The translations under genes and the position numbers were made by a program. Of a stretch of 64,000 nucleotides of DNA, positions 12,401 to 26,400 are shown one piece after another. The first letter of the stretch is position 1. Every line of letters begins with the position of its first letter. The notes under the pieces were generated by a model, which worked only from the letters and a program-made list of their open reading frames with translations, ran no database searches and had not been told where the DNA came from. Where the stretch lies: positions 5,335,451-5,399,450 of the forward strand of contig NC_051445.1 in the NCBI RefSeq assembly GCF_001649575.2, given 5' to 3'. Source of the stretch: Kryptolebias marmoratus (lineage: Eukaryota > Chordata > Actinopteri > Cyprinodontiformes > Rivulidae).

Positions 12401-15400
12401 GATCAAGTACAGAGTTTGAACAGATCGTAGTCCTTAATAATGTTGTTTCGATTCTGCAGTTTCTTCATTCACTCTTTCATCTCTCTGAATGTGTATAAAT
12501 GTGGCAGGAAGGGCATCTGGTGTAAAAAAACGATGGCCAAATCATTTGTCCGAGTTTGCTCGCTGTGGCAACCCCTGGAGAAGGGAGCAGCTAAAAAAAC
12601 AACAACAACATATAATAATAATAAAACCTTATCATTTGATAAACTAAGTAGTTTGTAGGTTTGGCTTTGGAGGGTACAGGGTTTTGTTTTCTGAAAGAAT
12701 GCACCTCACTCATCCTGCTGCATCCCTGTTTCCAGGTCACATGACTGTGGTCCATGACCCGCTGAGAACAGTGTCTGTGCTGGAGCCGGGAGGGCCTGAT
12801 GGCTGCAGCATGAATCACAAAGTGTCTGTGGAGGAGACAGCCAAAGCTGCTGGGTGTCTCTATGCCCAAAACGCCGGCTTCTTCAACACGAAGTCGAGCG
12901 AGTGTCTGGGAAACGTGGTGAGCAACGGCAGGCTGGTGCAGGACAGCGGCGGGCTGCAAAACGCCCAGTTTGGAATCAGGAAGGACGGCACGCTGGTATT
13001 CGGGTAAGACATTTAGTTTGACACTAAAAACAGTGATTTTAAGAAGCATTTAATGTGAAACCAGACATCACTTGTGAAATATTACCATGTATATGTTTTA
13101 TTTTTCATATGATTTACTTCTTTGTTTGAAGAAGAAGAAGTTTCATTTATCAGTTCAAAACCAAAATACGTGAAGCATCTTCAAGAATTCAAGAAGTTTA
13201 TCAGTTGCAGTTTTCTGGCTTCAGGCCACAGCATTAACAAATAAAACAGAAAGAAATGGTTCTAAGTCAGGCACTGATACTGAACTAATACTGGGACCAG
13301 TTCGGTGAAAATAAGGCCCATATGTGTTCCCTCTGGTATTATGATTTATTTAAATATACTTTTCCTTTAAAGCTTGGACTAAGATGCAACCAAATACTGT
13401 TAGCACTGTCAGATAACAGAGTATTAAACTTTACATTTAAAAGAGCATTTTACAAGACTTCTGTTCACAAGTCTGCCATAAAAAATCCTGACAGAAGAGA
13501 GAAGCTAACCACAGTGAGCTGCCACAGCTTCAGTTAAGCCTTGTTTGTAAAATAAAATAAAAAAAAAACACACAAGCCATCTTTATGAAAGCTATTATTA
13601 GCACTGGGCTGTATCTTTAAGCAGCCAGAAGCTGTTTTTTTTCCGACCACACTGTAGTTCTCTTTCTCTGCTTGTGTGCACCTGGCATCACCGTTTCTAA
13701 AATATTCTTTCTTCTGTTTGTGTCTGCCACTGGCCTCTCAGATTAAGTGTGAAGTAAACCAGAATTATAACCGAGCTGCTTCCTGATTGTGTGGCTGGAT
13801 AGCTTACTGTGTAACCTCTGGTCCACTTTAATAAACAACTCAAAAACAATCCTCAGGTGAAAGGTTCATGTGTGGATGACTTACTGTGGCACCAGCTGTT
13901 TATCCTTGTCACTTTAACATGGCAACATGACAGTTGCAGGACAAACAATTACTGATAATGTTTTACAGATCAGCCTATTTTGATTAGTGTCTGCAGCTTC
14001 CAGAAAGCCTTAGTTAAAATGCAGGACACTTGATTATTATACTGGTAAAAAGCTAGAATTTATAATTTACTTTAAAACGAACATATTTTCACTGACCCAT
14101 GTAAACAAAGCTCCTTCTGTTTATCAATAAACCAGAGAAAAGTGCGTTCAACTTGTTTGTTTGAAAACTGAGGTCAGAAATCCCAGGAATTTTTACATGA
14201 TGCAACACTTGTTGTGGTCCGAGCGCCCAGAAAGGCCGGAACCAAAGCAGAAAAAGAACCAAATGGACCATCCATTGTCAGGAAAATACCTAACCTTTGT
14301 GTTCATGTGTTGTTTCTCTTTTGTGCTTCCAGGTATCTTTCACAGGAAGAAGTTTTGGATCAGTCCAACCCCTTCGTCCAGTTGGTCAGCGGAGTCATTT
14401 GGCTGCTGAGGAACGGTGACATTTATATAAAACACAGCCTGGAGGCCGAGTGCAACAAGACCCAGGAGACAGGTACAAAATCATCCTGCAAACAATCAAT
14501 ATCAGAGGGCAAGGTTTCTTCTTAACAAGCTGAAATCAGTCTTCAATCACAGACATATCTGGATGTTTTTGGTTCAGTCAATAACTCAAGATTCAACAGA
14601 TGTTTTAGCAGAAATAAGGTTGTTCTTTCTGGAATATTTTCCTCTCCTGCCCAGAATCTGTTCCCCTGATCCCAGCTCAGGTTGGGTGACAGCTTTTGGA
14701 GCAGCTCCAGTTGTGCAGTAAATAAATAGTTCAGTATCTCAGCTGGTGCCCTTCAGTGTTTGAGTAACACAGAGGCTTGTCTGCGACCTGATGTAAACAC
14801 AAAGCTCCACTGTCGTGTTTGATTAACACTGTCCAGAGACTGGATGTGGACCTCCCTCAGCTCACATCGATTTCCTAACAGCACTGGACTTCAGGGGAAC
14901 AACCACAAACATATTCAATAAAACAAGATGATCATTTTTCTCAACATTGATTTTTCTCTGTGGTTAAATAAGATGAGACCTGACCTATTGATACAATTTG
15001 TAATGACATATATTGTCTCAGCGAGCGAGGGAATTGATTTTTATCATTTTAGTACAACTTTCATTTTGACAAAACACATTTCTACGTATATATATTTTTA
15101 CAAGAACATTATCTTTGGTAAGTCCCAACGACCAAACTAAAATCTGGTTCAGTAGATCTAAGTGAGTAACCACAGTTTGTGATTAGAGCTGCTCTTTCTG
15201 GAAAACAAGTCTTTTAACTACCTTCTTTGTGGCTTAGCGTTGCATCGAGCCACATCACGTCAACCAGCCACTGTTTCCTTTGTACATCTCTAAAGGGCCG
15301 TGAATATGCAACAAAGAGTCAGTCCTGCCTTGAAAGGGACTGTTCAGAAAGGAAACAAACTTTATTCATTAAACTTCTATGTAGAGTGTTGAAAACTTCA

Positions 15401-18400
15401 CATTCGGTTCATGAGAACATATTCAGTCTATGTGGTTCTGGCCCCTTCAGCTATAATTAAATAAAACCACAACACAAAGTATTACAGGTGTATTAACACA
15501 GAAAGAGGACTGGAGAAACATTTAAGCTGGTGTCTCACTGGGATGCGACTCGTTGGCGAACAGCATCCATCAGGAAGTCTCCAGAAGTCTTGCAACGTTC
15601 GCACTGGTCCTAGACTTTCTTCCATCAGCCGCTGAGGCGCGTAGTCCTGACACTTGGGTTTTAAAAGATAATTTGTGCAACAACTTTTCTCTCAGATTAT
15701 TTAACCTGTCAGAAAACATTCAAGGCAAATGTCCAGAACTAAGAAGCCATGCTGAAGATGAATAATCATTGAGAACTGGTCCAAATCTGCCTGTTTTCAT
15801 TTCAAAAGTGTACTCCAGTAGATTAAATCATAAACCCGGTGGGTGAAAAAGGAGCTGAGGCAGGTATGACGTGAGTGGAGGTGGACAACAAAATAATGTG
15901 CATAGCCTAAAATGCAATTTTGCAAACTGTGCACACTAAAAATGGTAGGTCATAATTTTCAAAATGTTGGCTCAAAACACAAGCACACAACTCAAACACT
16001 GTGTTCAGTGAGTCTGCAAAGAAAAATGTACTTATTTTCTTGCAGTCCGGTGAGATAACCGTCTTTAAATGGAGTCTCGTTTGGCTTGTCTTCGACTCGG
16101 GAGGCTTCTCTCAATAATGAACCCTAAATCAGACCATTGTCTTGTTTTTTTACAGGATCATTACAGTATTTTGCAGATGTGGTGTCAGCCAGAACCGCAG
16201 TGGGTCACGACGCAGATGGAAAACTGATCTTGTTTCAAATTGATGGACAAACAAGAGCAAGAGGGTAAGAAAACAAAAGTGCTTAAGACTGATTTCTGTT
16301 CTCTAAACGTGTGGTTAGTAAGAAATATTGATAAGATAAACCTGGAGTTTTATAAATATATCACACAATGAGAGTTCAAGCATACAGACAGACAGCAGAC
16401 ACACAGTACGATAAGATAAAACATGTTTTATTTATTCTATTAGCTTAAAGGAACTCAATAACATAAAGTGTCCAAAGTAAAAAATCAGACATACAGGATT
16501 TGATATTTACATGCTTTACTGAAGCCTAAACCAGAAACAAAACAAGCTGCGTGCAAATTAAACGCAATCATGAAAACAAGTAGTTTTTTAAACAAGTTTT
16601 TTAAAGGCCTTAAAATTTTCAACAAACTGCATCTGTTTAGTTGTTATATAATAGTTCACTTTTTAACAGCTTCTGATAGAAAAAGAAAGAAAATCTACCT
16701 TATTCTTTTCCCTAACTAAGCCACTGATTCCAGCTTTATTCAGCATTCAGTCCTCCACAGACAGCTGGAAGGAATAACTTTTCTGCAAACGCAACAGATA
16801 CTCAGTAAAAAAGCAAACAGAAACTCAGGCGTGTTTATCTTCACACAACCAGTCCTCTGTTTATTGTGTGTGTGTGTGTGTTTACTTTTGGAAAGTTTGT
16901 CACGACAAAGTAAAAGTTATTTTTGCCTTAATACAATTTTTAAAAAAAAAAAAAAACAACAGCAGTAATGAAATGAAACAAACTGTGCAAACCTTCATTT
17001 TATTTACTGCAGGGAAAATAATATGTTCAGTAAATTCCAAAACTAAATTTTTGATTTATAAGCGCACAAGATGTACCGATGCTGTTGGACCTGAATGACT
17101 GGTTGTGGGAAACAGACGCAGGTTAGCCGATCTTGTGAGGCTTGTGTCGCTTCAGTCCACTTAAGAGAATTCCACCAATCGATTGTATTGATCCAACTTT
17201 CGTTTTACCCTTGAATTAATGTCCCCGATACCCCGCAGTGACTCGGAGATGAATGTGCTGCTGTTAATGATCTGACTATGAATAGCCCAACACTCTGACA
17301 TGTCTGAGCATTTCAGCTGCTTTCTGTGTATTCTCTGTCGATATCAGGACATCAGCCAGTCAATAAAATGTGTAAAAGTCAGGTCGAACTAAAGAGTGTG
17401 ACTGACCTTCTGTCCCTCAGAAGCAATTAACTCCAACCTTCATATTGTCAAGTACTGGTGGCTGCTGCAGTGACTTCGCTTTAGATCACACTAAGCAGAT
17501 ATATTCATCTCAGATGTTGTTTATTTAGTACCTATGAGTAGTCCGTGTCTTATCTGCAGTAGATGTTGACCTACATACATTTGGTTTGAAGAAGCAGGAG
17601 GGATTTCAGACAGACAGGCTCAGTTAACAGGACCAGTGGACCAAATGTTTCAGCATCAGGCTTAAACTTACAGTAGCAGAGACCATCACTATGGTTAAAG
17701 TATGCAAATATTGCAAATAAACAAGGATATAATGACAACATGAACAGCTTTAACAGCTTTAAATGGATTCTTGATGGTGTTTGGTGGCTGCTCTGTGCTC
17801 TCTAATAAACTGCAGTCATGGTTTTATTTTCCATCTTTGCAGGATGAATCTTTGGGAGTTGGCTGAGTTTCTGAAAAACAATGGAGTGATCAATGCCATT
17901 AATTTGGATGGAGGTGGATCTTCCACATATGTGGTTAATGGCTCATTGGCAAGCTACCCATCTGATTCCTGGTGAGCAGCTAAATCCCTCTTGTGTCATA
18001 CTTCACACATGGAAGGTTGTTTTTCTCCGTCATGAAACGTTAGGCTGGTTGTATGTTTTCAATTATTGTTTTTATAAATGTCTGGTGTTCTTTTTACTTC
18101 TATCTTTCATCCCTTATTACCCCCTCCCATTCAGTTCAGACAGCAGGTGGCGCTGTAGCCGAAATATCTCTACTGTCCTGTGTGTTCATGAGCGCCGGTG
18201 CCAGCCAGCGAACTGCAGCGGGCACGGTGAATGTGTGAATGGAAACTGTCGGTGTCAGAAGGGCTGGCAGGGAGTCACCTGTGACTCTCTGTTCTGTCAG
18301 CCCCCCGCCTGCGGACCCCATGGCGTCTGCTCTGAGGGTAGGTGTGGAGGCGTGGAGTTCAGTGTGGCAGTTTAAGGAGAATCAAACAGCTAACTATTGG

Positions 18401-21400
18401 AGTTTGGCTACATCCACATTATATTTAACACTTTATGAAAACGGCAGCCTCACTGTCATTCAGAAAACTCGTATATTAAAGTTGCTCTGGAAATTCACAG
18501 CTGAAAACACACAGCTTTGTGTTTGTGCTGCAGATGGATGCGTCTGTGATGCTGGATGGAGAGGGAAGAACTGCAGTCAAGGTAAAAAAGCATCATCTGG
18601 TCACATAAACTAAATATTTCATTTGGAGAATCTCACTTTTTTTTTTCCAATTTAACTTAAGGCTAAAGATCAATTCTTCCAGTACATAAAACCTTTTTTG
18701 TTAACTTCTACGAGTAAAGTTTCACAGATGACAAAGGCTAAAGTTTCTTATTTGGGGAAAACTGTTGAAATGAGTCCTGACTTGTAAACTAAAACCAGAC
18801 TGTTCTAAGAAAAAAGCTCTGTATCTTCTTTTATTTTTTCTCAGCAGCTTAGATGAGCCTAAACACGAACTGTAATCCTGTACTCGTGTCACAAAGTTTC
18901 CTCGTCTCTAATCAGCCTCGACAAACGTTCTGCTTGCCTTTTGAACTTTCTTTTACCTGTGGTTATACGATTATAAGAACCACGTCACAAATTAGTGGAA
19001 AAAACCTTTTGGTGGAAGATGGTAAATAAAAGTAAATGTAAAAAAAGAATTGATGCACCTAAAGGCTATTTATTTATGAATTTAAGCAAATCTACAATAA
19101 ATTCTTAATAAAATTTTCTTTGCTGATTGTCTTTTTTTGTTCTGTTTCTTTTTCAGCTAAGAAGTTAAATCTTCTTATATGAGGCTGATATTCTGTCAGA
19201 TCCTGTTTAGTTTGCATATCCTGTGGTTTTTGCTCCAAAGGAAAAAAAAATGGTTGCCCATAAAAATGACCTGTATTTATTCATTACATGCATGTGTCTT
19301 TGTTTCTTCTCCAAAGAGTGCCTCCCTGGTTTCTATGGTGACGGCTGCAGACAGACTTGCTCCTGTGCGAACGGCGCTACCTGCGACCCTGTCCACGGAC
19401 GCTGCACCTGCCCTCCGGGCTTCCACGGTGAAACGTGCAAACAAGGTACAGCTGTGTTACACTTGGACACTCACGCCACATCACCTTTTTTTGTTTTTTT
19501 CTTCCCAGTTGAGGATATCCAGGTACTCTGTTGATGGAAGTGTTAAAGTCACTGTTATTAAATCTGAAGTGACACTGTGAGGGGAAAAAATAAACCAAAA
19601 AAAGCACCTTTTTTTTCTCTCATTTTCTTTTTTTTTTTTAGATAAATATGTAAACTTTTTGAAAATTCTAAAGAACTGGTTTCATTCAAAGCCATAAAGG
19701 CCATATTTGTACTTAATGGTTTGACTATAATGACAGTAGAACAAGTATTAAATCTTGTTTTAAATAGTTTGAAAGAAAATCCCAAGTTTAACTTTTAAAT
19801 TTAACTTCTTTTACATTTAGTTCATTTAGTTTCTTATTGTGTCAACATATATGTCCTCGTTTATGGTAAAATATTCTGTTACTTGAACTGGTTTCTCTTT
19901 CTTTTTGTCAGTGTGTCCCCTGGGTTTCTTCGGCCCGTCTTGCGCTCAGGAGTGTCTCTGTGACAACTCGTGTCCATGTGACCCGCAGACAGGAAGCTGT
20001 AACGCCACATTGGATGGAGAGACCAATTACACCTTACACAAAGGTACAAACATGTTTTTAAACCTTAACATGCTCAGAAACATGAAACATAATGAAACAT
20101 AGATGGATGATGATAAAAACAACACGTCATTAATTCTTTCATTTGTTCTCATCTTGGCTGCAAAGCTGGATTTAAGTCTTCAACACTAAATGTGTACATC
20201 TGGATTGGGTTTCTTTAACCAAAGCGCACACAGAGCTTTTTATTTGCGCTCATTAGGACTTTGTTTGACTGTTTGCATAAAGCAGAAGTAGAGACAACTG
20301 TCCTTGTTGTTGTCTGATTTCACTGGCAGAACGAGAAAAACTTCACGGTAACATGAATAATAGAAGCGATAATAAAACCAAACACTCAATCAAATCTGCA
20401 CTGAGTCCATACTTATTACCTTCACATGAATGCATTTATTTGAATTTTTATGTTTTAAAATTATACTTTAAATATTCAAGGCAGAGTCTGACACCCATTT
20501 ATAGAAAGTGAAACCACTTGAGCTGTTTTGTTTTTGTCTTTGTAGGTCAGTGGCATTGCTTCGTATCATTAAATTACAGCTTTGAGCTCCCAGATTACAC
20601 TGCTTATTACCTGAGGGATAAACACATCATAGAAGTGGACATAAACCAGGACAAAAACAGAAAAGAAATACTGAAACCTTTTCAGGGGTGCTTGAGATTA
20701 AAGCAAATATAGTTTAAAAACATTCAGTTATAATTCAGATAAATTTAGACACAAACATAAAACAAACATAAATGTATTTCAGTGTAGCTACTAATTTTGA
20801 AGAAAGGGAATTTCTTTCAAGTCAATAAAAACATTTTAAATTTTTATAGAAATTATTTACTAAGGGGAAAAAAGGTGTATATTTTTAGCTTATTTTACTT
20901 GTATCCATTTAGTTATAGCTGAGTGCTCTGTCAATAATATCTGGTGAAAGATGTAATTTGATGTACTTTCAAAAGCTTTTATTTGATGAAAACAAAAACA
21001 ACAAAAACATGGAGCTCCAAGGAGGATAGGAGGGACGACTTAACAACAAGGAACCTGTTTGCTGAGTGTTTCACTGGATCCTGAACCCGCTGAAGGGCTT
21101 TTGTTCTGTCATCACAGAACGTTTTTCAGTCTTTCCCTTTTCTCAAGCATCTCTTCCACTCTTTCAATTATTATTTTTGCCAAGCAGATAAATAAAAATA
21201 GGCTGATAAGTTCCTCCTGTGCAAAACAAAACGGTTTCAATAGATTCACAGTCTGAATGTCTAAAAGAAGTAATTATTCCTCCTTTCTCTGCAGCGGGGC
21301 ACTGTCTGGCTAAACAAATATTTACATCTTGGAAACAAGAGGAAGATGCTAACAGAGAGACGCCGTATTTGACAGAGTAAGTGTCAAAGGTCAACGTCCA

Positions 21401-22889
21401 ACTTTTCCCCTCTGCTGTCCATATTTGATGCCTGTCTGTCGTAGCTTTAAGGTTCAGTGTGTCAGTGTGAAAACTAAAATCTAACTCCAGTCTTGTGTAT
21501 TTAATATAATTAAGACGTTTGCCATCATGTCTGATGCCAGGTCAAGCTGCCCTTTTTACTGATCGAGCTCTCCAGCTCCGGTAGAGACGGGCATCCTCGT
21601 GTGACTGTTTCTGATAAACACTGGGACTGCATGAAAGTTTCCACTCACATAATCTGCTGCTGTTTAAAACGGTCTCAGTCCACTGAGAGTTTTACTTGAC
21701 ATTTCTTAATATTTACAGAAGTCCTCATGCTGAGCTTTTTTTATGTCTCAGTGTTTCTGCCACAACAGTTACTCATTATTTTCAGCTTTCCAAAATCAGC
21801 ACTGACTCCTTCATGACAGGAATTAGACGGTTGTGTTTGTTGCAAACACATCAGAACCTTAACTTCCTCCTCATGGTAGTCGCTCACTGGGCTGCTACTG
21901 TTTGAGACTAGCTGGCAGCTCAGACTTGCAGGTTCATTGTTTTGAAATATTCTGGTTGACGTTGTCCTATGTCATGTTGTGTCTTTTCCAAACAAAGACA
22001 TTTTAAGTACATTGTCAAGTTGTCTAGGCGATGTAACATATACTTAGCTGCTATTAAACTCCACCTTACATTCCTGTTTCTGCTGAGTAACTCCCTAACT
22101 ATGTCTTTGTTACTCTGTCCCTTTTGTCTTCTTGTTCTTCCTCTCACTGCCTACAAAAAGTCAGACTGCAGTTGCACTACGTACAGAAAAAAAGTGATGA
22201 CAGAACTGACAGTTTTAGTTCATATTGTAATTCTGTTGTTTTCACGAGGAAAGGTTTTACAGTCCAGAAATGAAAGCCAGTGTAGTTACAAACTAATGGC
22301 AGCATGTAAGGGAAGAAGAGAAAAGGATCGAATATGCACCCAGCAAACAGTGCAGGTTAGTGAGGATGATCCTGATTTAATAAGTTACTGTTTGCCTGCT
22401 CAGATGTAGCCAGAACTGTCTTTCTGTTGAATTCAGATTAGATTGACTAATTAGATTAGATTTGGTGGACACTGGATTTTGTTTTAGGTTTGAGCACTTA
22501 TAGTATGTTTTACAGTGAGAAATGTAAGTTTTTAAAACTTTCAAGTACAATTCCAAATCATTCTTTCTTAGTTTTACTTACAAAGGTGCAGAGTTGTAAA
22601 ATTGATCTGATCTCTTCTTCTCCTCAGGCGATCATGGCTGATCATCACTGCAGTCCTGGCTGCTCTTCTGGTTTTCAGCCTGATTGTTCACCTCGTTCAG
22701 GCGTGTCGCACCTCAGGAGCATCCCGCTTCTCAGAGCGTCGGGATTATCCCTACATACCGTTAGGCAACATGAACGGAGCCGATTCATGCGCCAGAGGGC
22801 CTAAAAGATCTGGGAAGGAGAGCTTTGGACTGGAGGACTCTGATTCTCAGGATGAAGTCTGGTCTCCACCTCGGTCAGGGAGGTTGTAG
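9488..22889 (+). CDS. nagpa: N-acetylglucosamine-1-phosphodiester alpha-N-acetylglucosaminidase (uncovering enzyme)
   Basis: Trans-Golgi type I membrane enzyme that removes the covering GlcNAc from GlcNAc-P-mannose on lysosomal hydrolases, exposing mannose-6-phosphate. Twelve exons: 9488-9570, 12149-12360, 12736-13003, 14333-14472, 16156-16264, 17843-17971, 18135-18337, 18534-18581, 19317-19445, 19912-20043, 21295-21376, 22628-22889; 1797 nt, 598 aa, stop TAG. Residues 1 to about 22 are a Leu/Trp-rich signal peptide. RYVR at 50-53 is a minimal furin-type site, matching the human propeptide end just before Asp-Cys. The phosphodiester glycosidase domain carries [30 protein letters not shown] and, at 291-299, NLDGGGSST. 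Cys-rich EGF-like repeats follow (about 320-480), then a membrane helix at about 515-537 and a tail with YPYIPL (a YxxL-type sorting signal at 554-557). Compared with human (515 aa) there is one extra EGF-like module (exon 9) and no C-terminal NPF motif. Confidence 0.96.
11827..12040. mobile_element. hAT-type MITE (214 bp) in nagpa intron 1
   Basis: The two ends are inverted copies: CAGGGGTGTCCAATCCTGGT at the left and ACCAGGATTGGACACCCCTG at the right. The interior is also largely palindromic (TCCAACACACCTGATT against AATCAGCTGTGTTGGA). It is flanked by a perfect 8-bp direct repeat, GTATAGAC, at 11819-11826 and 12041-12048. An 8-bp target duplication is the mark of hAT transposition. There is no coding capacity, so it was mobilised in trans. 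It ends 108 bp before nagpa exon 2. The intact target site suggests a fairly recent insertion. Confidence 0.92.
12500..12627 (+). mobile_element. Non-LTR retroelement 3' tail or SINE fragment in nagpa intron 2
   Basis: Contains GGCAGGAAGGGCATCTGGTGTAAAA, GCCAAATCA and CGCTGTGGCAACCCCTGGAGAAGGGAGCAGC, a string I recognise as the common 3' end of a fish retroelement family, followed by an A-rich simple tail of AAC and AATAAT repeats. The tail fits retroposition in the plus direction. The family name is not certain from the sequence alone. Confidence 0.6.
16864..16880. repeat. (TG)n microsatellite in nagpa intron 5
   Basis: Short uninterrupted TG dinucleotide run. No other significance seen. 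Confidence 0.85.
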
Positions 22890-23446
22890 CTGCAGGGAGG
22901 ACCTCAAGGATAAGTGAGAACACTGTTTTTGCACAAAGACACACTGAAACTGAAGTCATCTTTTGCTTCATTCATTCTTTAGTTTTGACTCGTCTTTAAC
23001 CAAAGTTTTGCTGAAATGAAACCAGAGCTGAGCTCAAATGGCCCTGCTTGTGTTTTCAGAAGCTTTTTGCAGCTTTTCAGGAGGTTGCTTTACAAACGGT
23101 GAAGTAATCAAAGCTTTTTTTCGTCAGTCCTGTTTTCAGTCCACTCCAGCTCCAGGTACAAGGATGTTGTCCAACGTTTGCGCTGATAAGCTGTGAACTC
23201 TAACCTGTCACATAAAGTCATGTCAGTGGGTTCTCCGGTCTTCTTTTATATTTACTCAGCAGTCTGGGTTGGATCACCATAGTAACACAGTAAATTACTG
23301 TGGTAATTTATGGTGCTCTGCCAGCAACATATTTACTGAGCAATCAATGCAAGATCTCATCAGCAGCAGAATTTAATGTGTTGTTAAAATGCTTCATGCA
23401 GTGATTAAAAAGCAATGGACATGGAAATGTTTGATGCATAAATAAA
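22890..23446 (+). other. nagpa: nagpa 3' UTR with poly(A) signal
   Basis: Runs from the base after the TAG stop to a canonical AATAAA at 23441-23446, the first such signal after the stop. No other ORF is seen. A later signal could also be used. Confidence 0.7.
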
Positions 23447-23469
23447 GTTGGAAAAATGAAATTGATATT

Positions 23470-26400
23470 TTATTTAATATGGGCCGTTTGTAGGTCCTGG
23501 AAAACATTTTTCAAGTGTTTTAAGGTTTTAATTTTAGTAACAATTGTCTTACACAACTGATCAGAAATAACCAGCAAATCTTCTATAAGAACAGTGCATA
23601 TTTTTTTTAAGTAGTTGTAGATTTAAGTTATTAAAAAATGAATTAATTATATACCATTTTAAAGTATTTTGCAGAACTGAGAATGTCTAAAAAGAAATAA
23701 CAGTTCTGTCACCTGGTTATACACCATGTTTCCCTTTCTGATTCTTTTTCTTAATTATTATTTCATTCTTTTGCCTGTAAACTGAATAGGTTTTAATATT
23801 TTTGACTAAATTTATTAGACAAAGCTGCAGAAACAGAACATAAGTGTTTAAAACTGTGGAGGCCGGAAGTGGAAACAAACTGATAGCAGCACAGATTATA
23901 GAATAAACTTAACTTTTTGCTACTTAATCTGATGAATTTACAGCATTCAAAGCAAACCTTTGTAGCCATTTTTGAGGAAGGTTCAAACTGTATTAACTGT
24001 AAAGTATGTAGACTGCTTTGTTCAAATCTGAACATCTAAACATAACACAATGATCTTTGTTGTGAAATATTTGGTCTTCGCTTCTAAATTGGAAAATTCC
24101 TCTAACATAATTTAGGAAAGTTACCAATTAAAGTCTTCTTACCAGCAGATTTCTGACTGCCGTAAAGATGAAAATAAATATAAATGCCAAGATTCAGGGA
24201 ATTTATTTATATTTTGTTTACTGAAGTGTAAACAAGTCTTTACCTACTAACTTTTCTAATATTGACAGATTTTTTTTTTCAGTTTCTTTTGGAACAAACA
24301 AATCTCTCTGGCTTGGTTCTGTTGTTCTCAGAGAATATAATGTAATCATTGCCAGCAGTGAGGCAAATATGAAAGTTCTGGCTTTTAGGGGGTACCAGAA
24401 GAGATGGTCTATTGTGAATTAACTGAGAATGTCTTTAGATCATTCGAGTTGAACAGAACGTTCTGAAAAAACCCAAATAAACCATGACTGTAGATTTATA
24501 CTCATGGCTCATTTGTGTTTTTTTCTATGGGATCTGTGCAAGAGTTTAAGGTGGTTAAAGCTTGTGAATTATTACAGAAATACAGTCAGGTTTTTTGCAT
24601 CTTCACATGATTCTGCCTGTCTGTCAAACACGGCAGGAAAGAGTCATGTTGAGGTCATGTGTCTGTCTGTCACTGCTCACAAAAATCAGCTCATTTCATA
24701 ACAAAAGGTCTCAGAGGTCATTGTCTTTTTCAGCTTGGACTTCTTTAATTGTGGCCCTTTTTTGTGTCACTATGAGGAATAAATGCAAACATCCCATCTG
24801 AGACAAACAAGTTGAGGTTTATCAACCAGTTGAGGTTTCATCCACAGATTGCTGCAACTTTAGGGCTGTTTCTGTCAACTGGCAATTCACTGAGACATTT
24901 CCTTGATCTGAGACCTTAACAAGCTGCACACTTGGTACTATAGGTAGGTTTTTGTAAAATAATTATTTTTACTTCTTGAATAAACTGTCTAATGTTTTGG
25001 CTCTTACTTGAATGTTTGTGGGACACCTTCTACCACTATTTTTACTGACAAACAGGAGGGATATAGCATTAGCAGAGAGCGTTTTTATTTATTTTGCATT
25101 CAAATTTTATGACAACAAACTTGTAAAATAAAAAAGTTCAGAGTTTCAAAACATCCATGTATGACAGATTTTTTTTTAGGCCTTTCCAGACATGCACTGT
25201 TAAAATATTCATTGTACTGACGTATTCACACAACCTTCTCACACAAGAGCTGCAGGCATCTGTGAGCTTTGTTGCAGCAGCTGAGGATTTTTGTCGCAAG
25301 CTATTCAACACACCAGAATTTGTCAAAATAAAAACAAAAATTGCCACAGGTACATTATGTGCTGCAGTCTGTGTCATTTTTACATGCAACATCAGCTGAT
25401 GTGTTAAAAAATAGGCTGAACTATTTTCTGCAGAGCATGTTCAGTGTATGAGTGTGAAGAAATGCTCTACTTTTAGTGCCGGTGTGGATGGACGGTCATC
25501 CAGGAGTTGGCGAATCTAAAGCTCCCTGGATGGACAACAAAATGTCTTCAAATACAGAATAAAAGTCCACTTGTTGTGTTTCTTTGTTTGTAGCGTGGTT
25601 TCACGGCTTTTTACAGGCCCACCTTATATGGTTTTATTCGGTCATTCTGACCGTGGAGGTTTGTTTTTACACAAATTCATAAAAAGATGGGCCATTTTTA
25701 GGCATGTTATTCAACTGCTCTATTTTTAAAACCCTTGAGGTGTTTTTGGCAAAGCTTCGACATGAGAAGTTCACAGGGTTCGGTGCTTGTACAGACTTGG
25801 AGTTATGTCAGACAGTATTTTAGTACATAATGGTGCCGCCTGTCTTCTTCTCAACACCTTTTCCTGTTAAGCAGCCCCACTGTTTGCTTCTGTCTTCAGC
25901 TGTGTATTAACTGTGGCGCACATGGCTGGGTTTAAGCCAAACACGAGGAGTTTTTTTTGTTCTCATCTGATCAAAGATTGTACTTCAAAAATCCATAAGA
26001 TTTAACTTTCAGTATGTGGTGTTGTTTGCAGTGTCAGAGCTGTGTTTCAGAACCTGCTCTCCTGGTCTTCAAAGCTGAATGGTTCAAGTACTCGTTCAAC
26101 TATGTTTTTATTCATTTAAATGGTTCCGCAGACTTCCTGTATCCTGTTTCAGCTTTAAAGTCTCACAGTTGCATTTTTCCCAGCATCCCAGAGAGATGCA
26201 GATAGATTTTAATCACGGTTACATTTTCCTTTGGTTTTAAATCTTGTGGGATGACTTGTGTTGATAATCATCTTGATATGTGAGCAGAGAAGGTACAGTG
26301 ATGTCAAACTGGTTTTGTAATGGACAAGGAGGAAGGCCTAAAGTCTTTTTACTGAAAGGTTTTTGTGAGTGTGACGAAGCCTAACCGAAGCTCCGTGAAG

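Noticed and set aside
12591..13049. Minus-strand open frame of 152 codons
   Set aside because: It is the antisense shadow of nagpa exon 3.
20518..20712. Possible nagpa exon after exon 10
   Set aside because: Joining it breaks the frame, while 21295-21376 links exon 10 to exon 12 in perfect phase.
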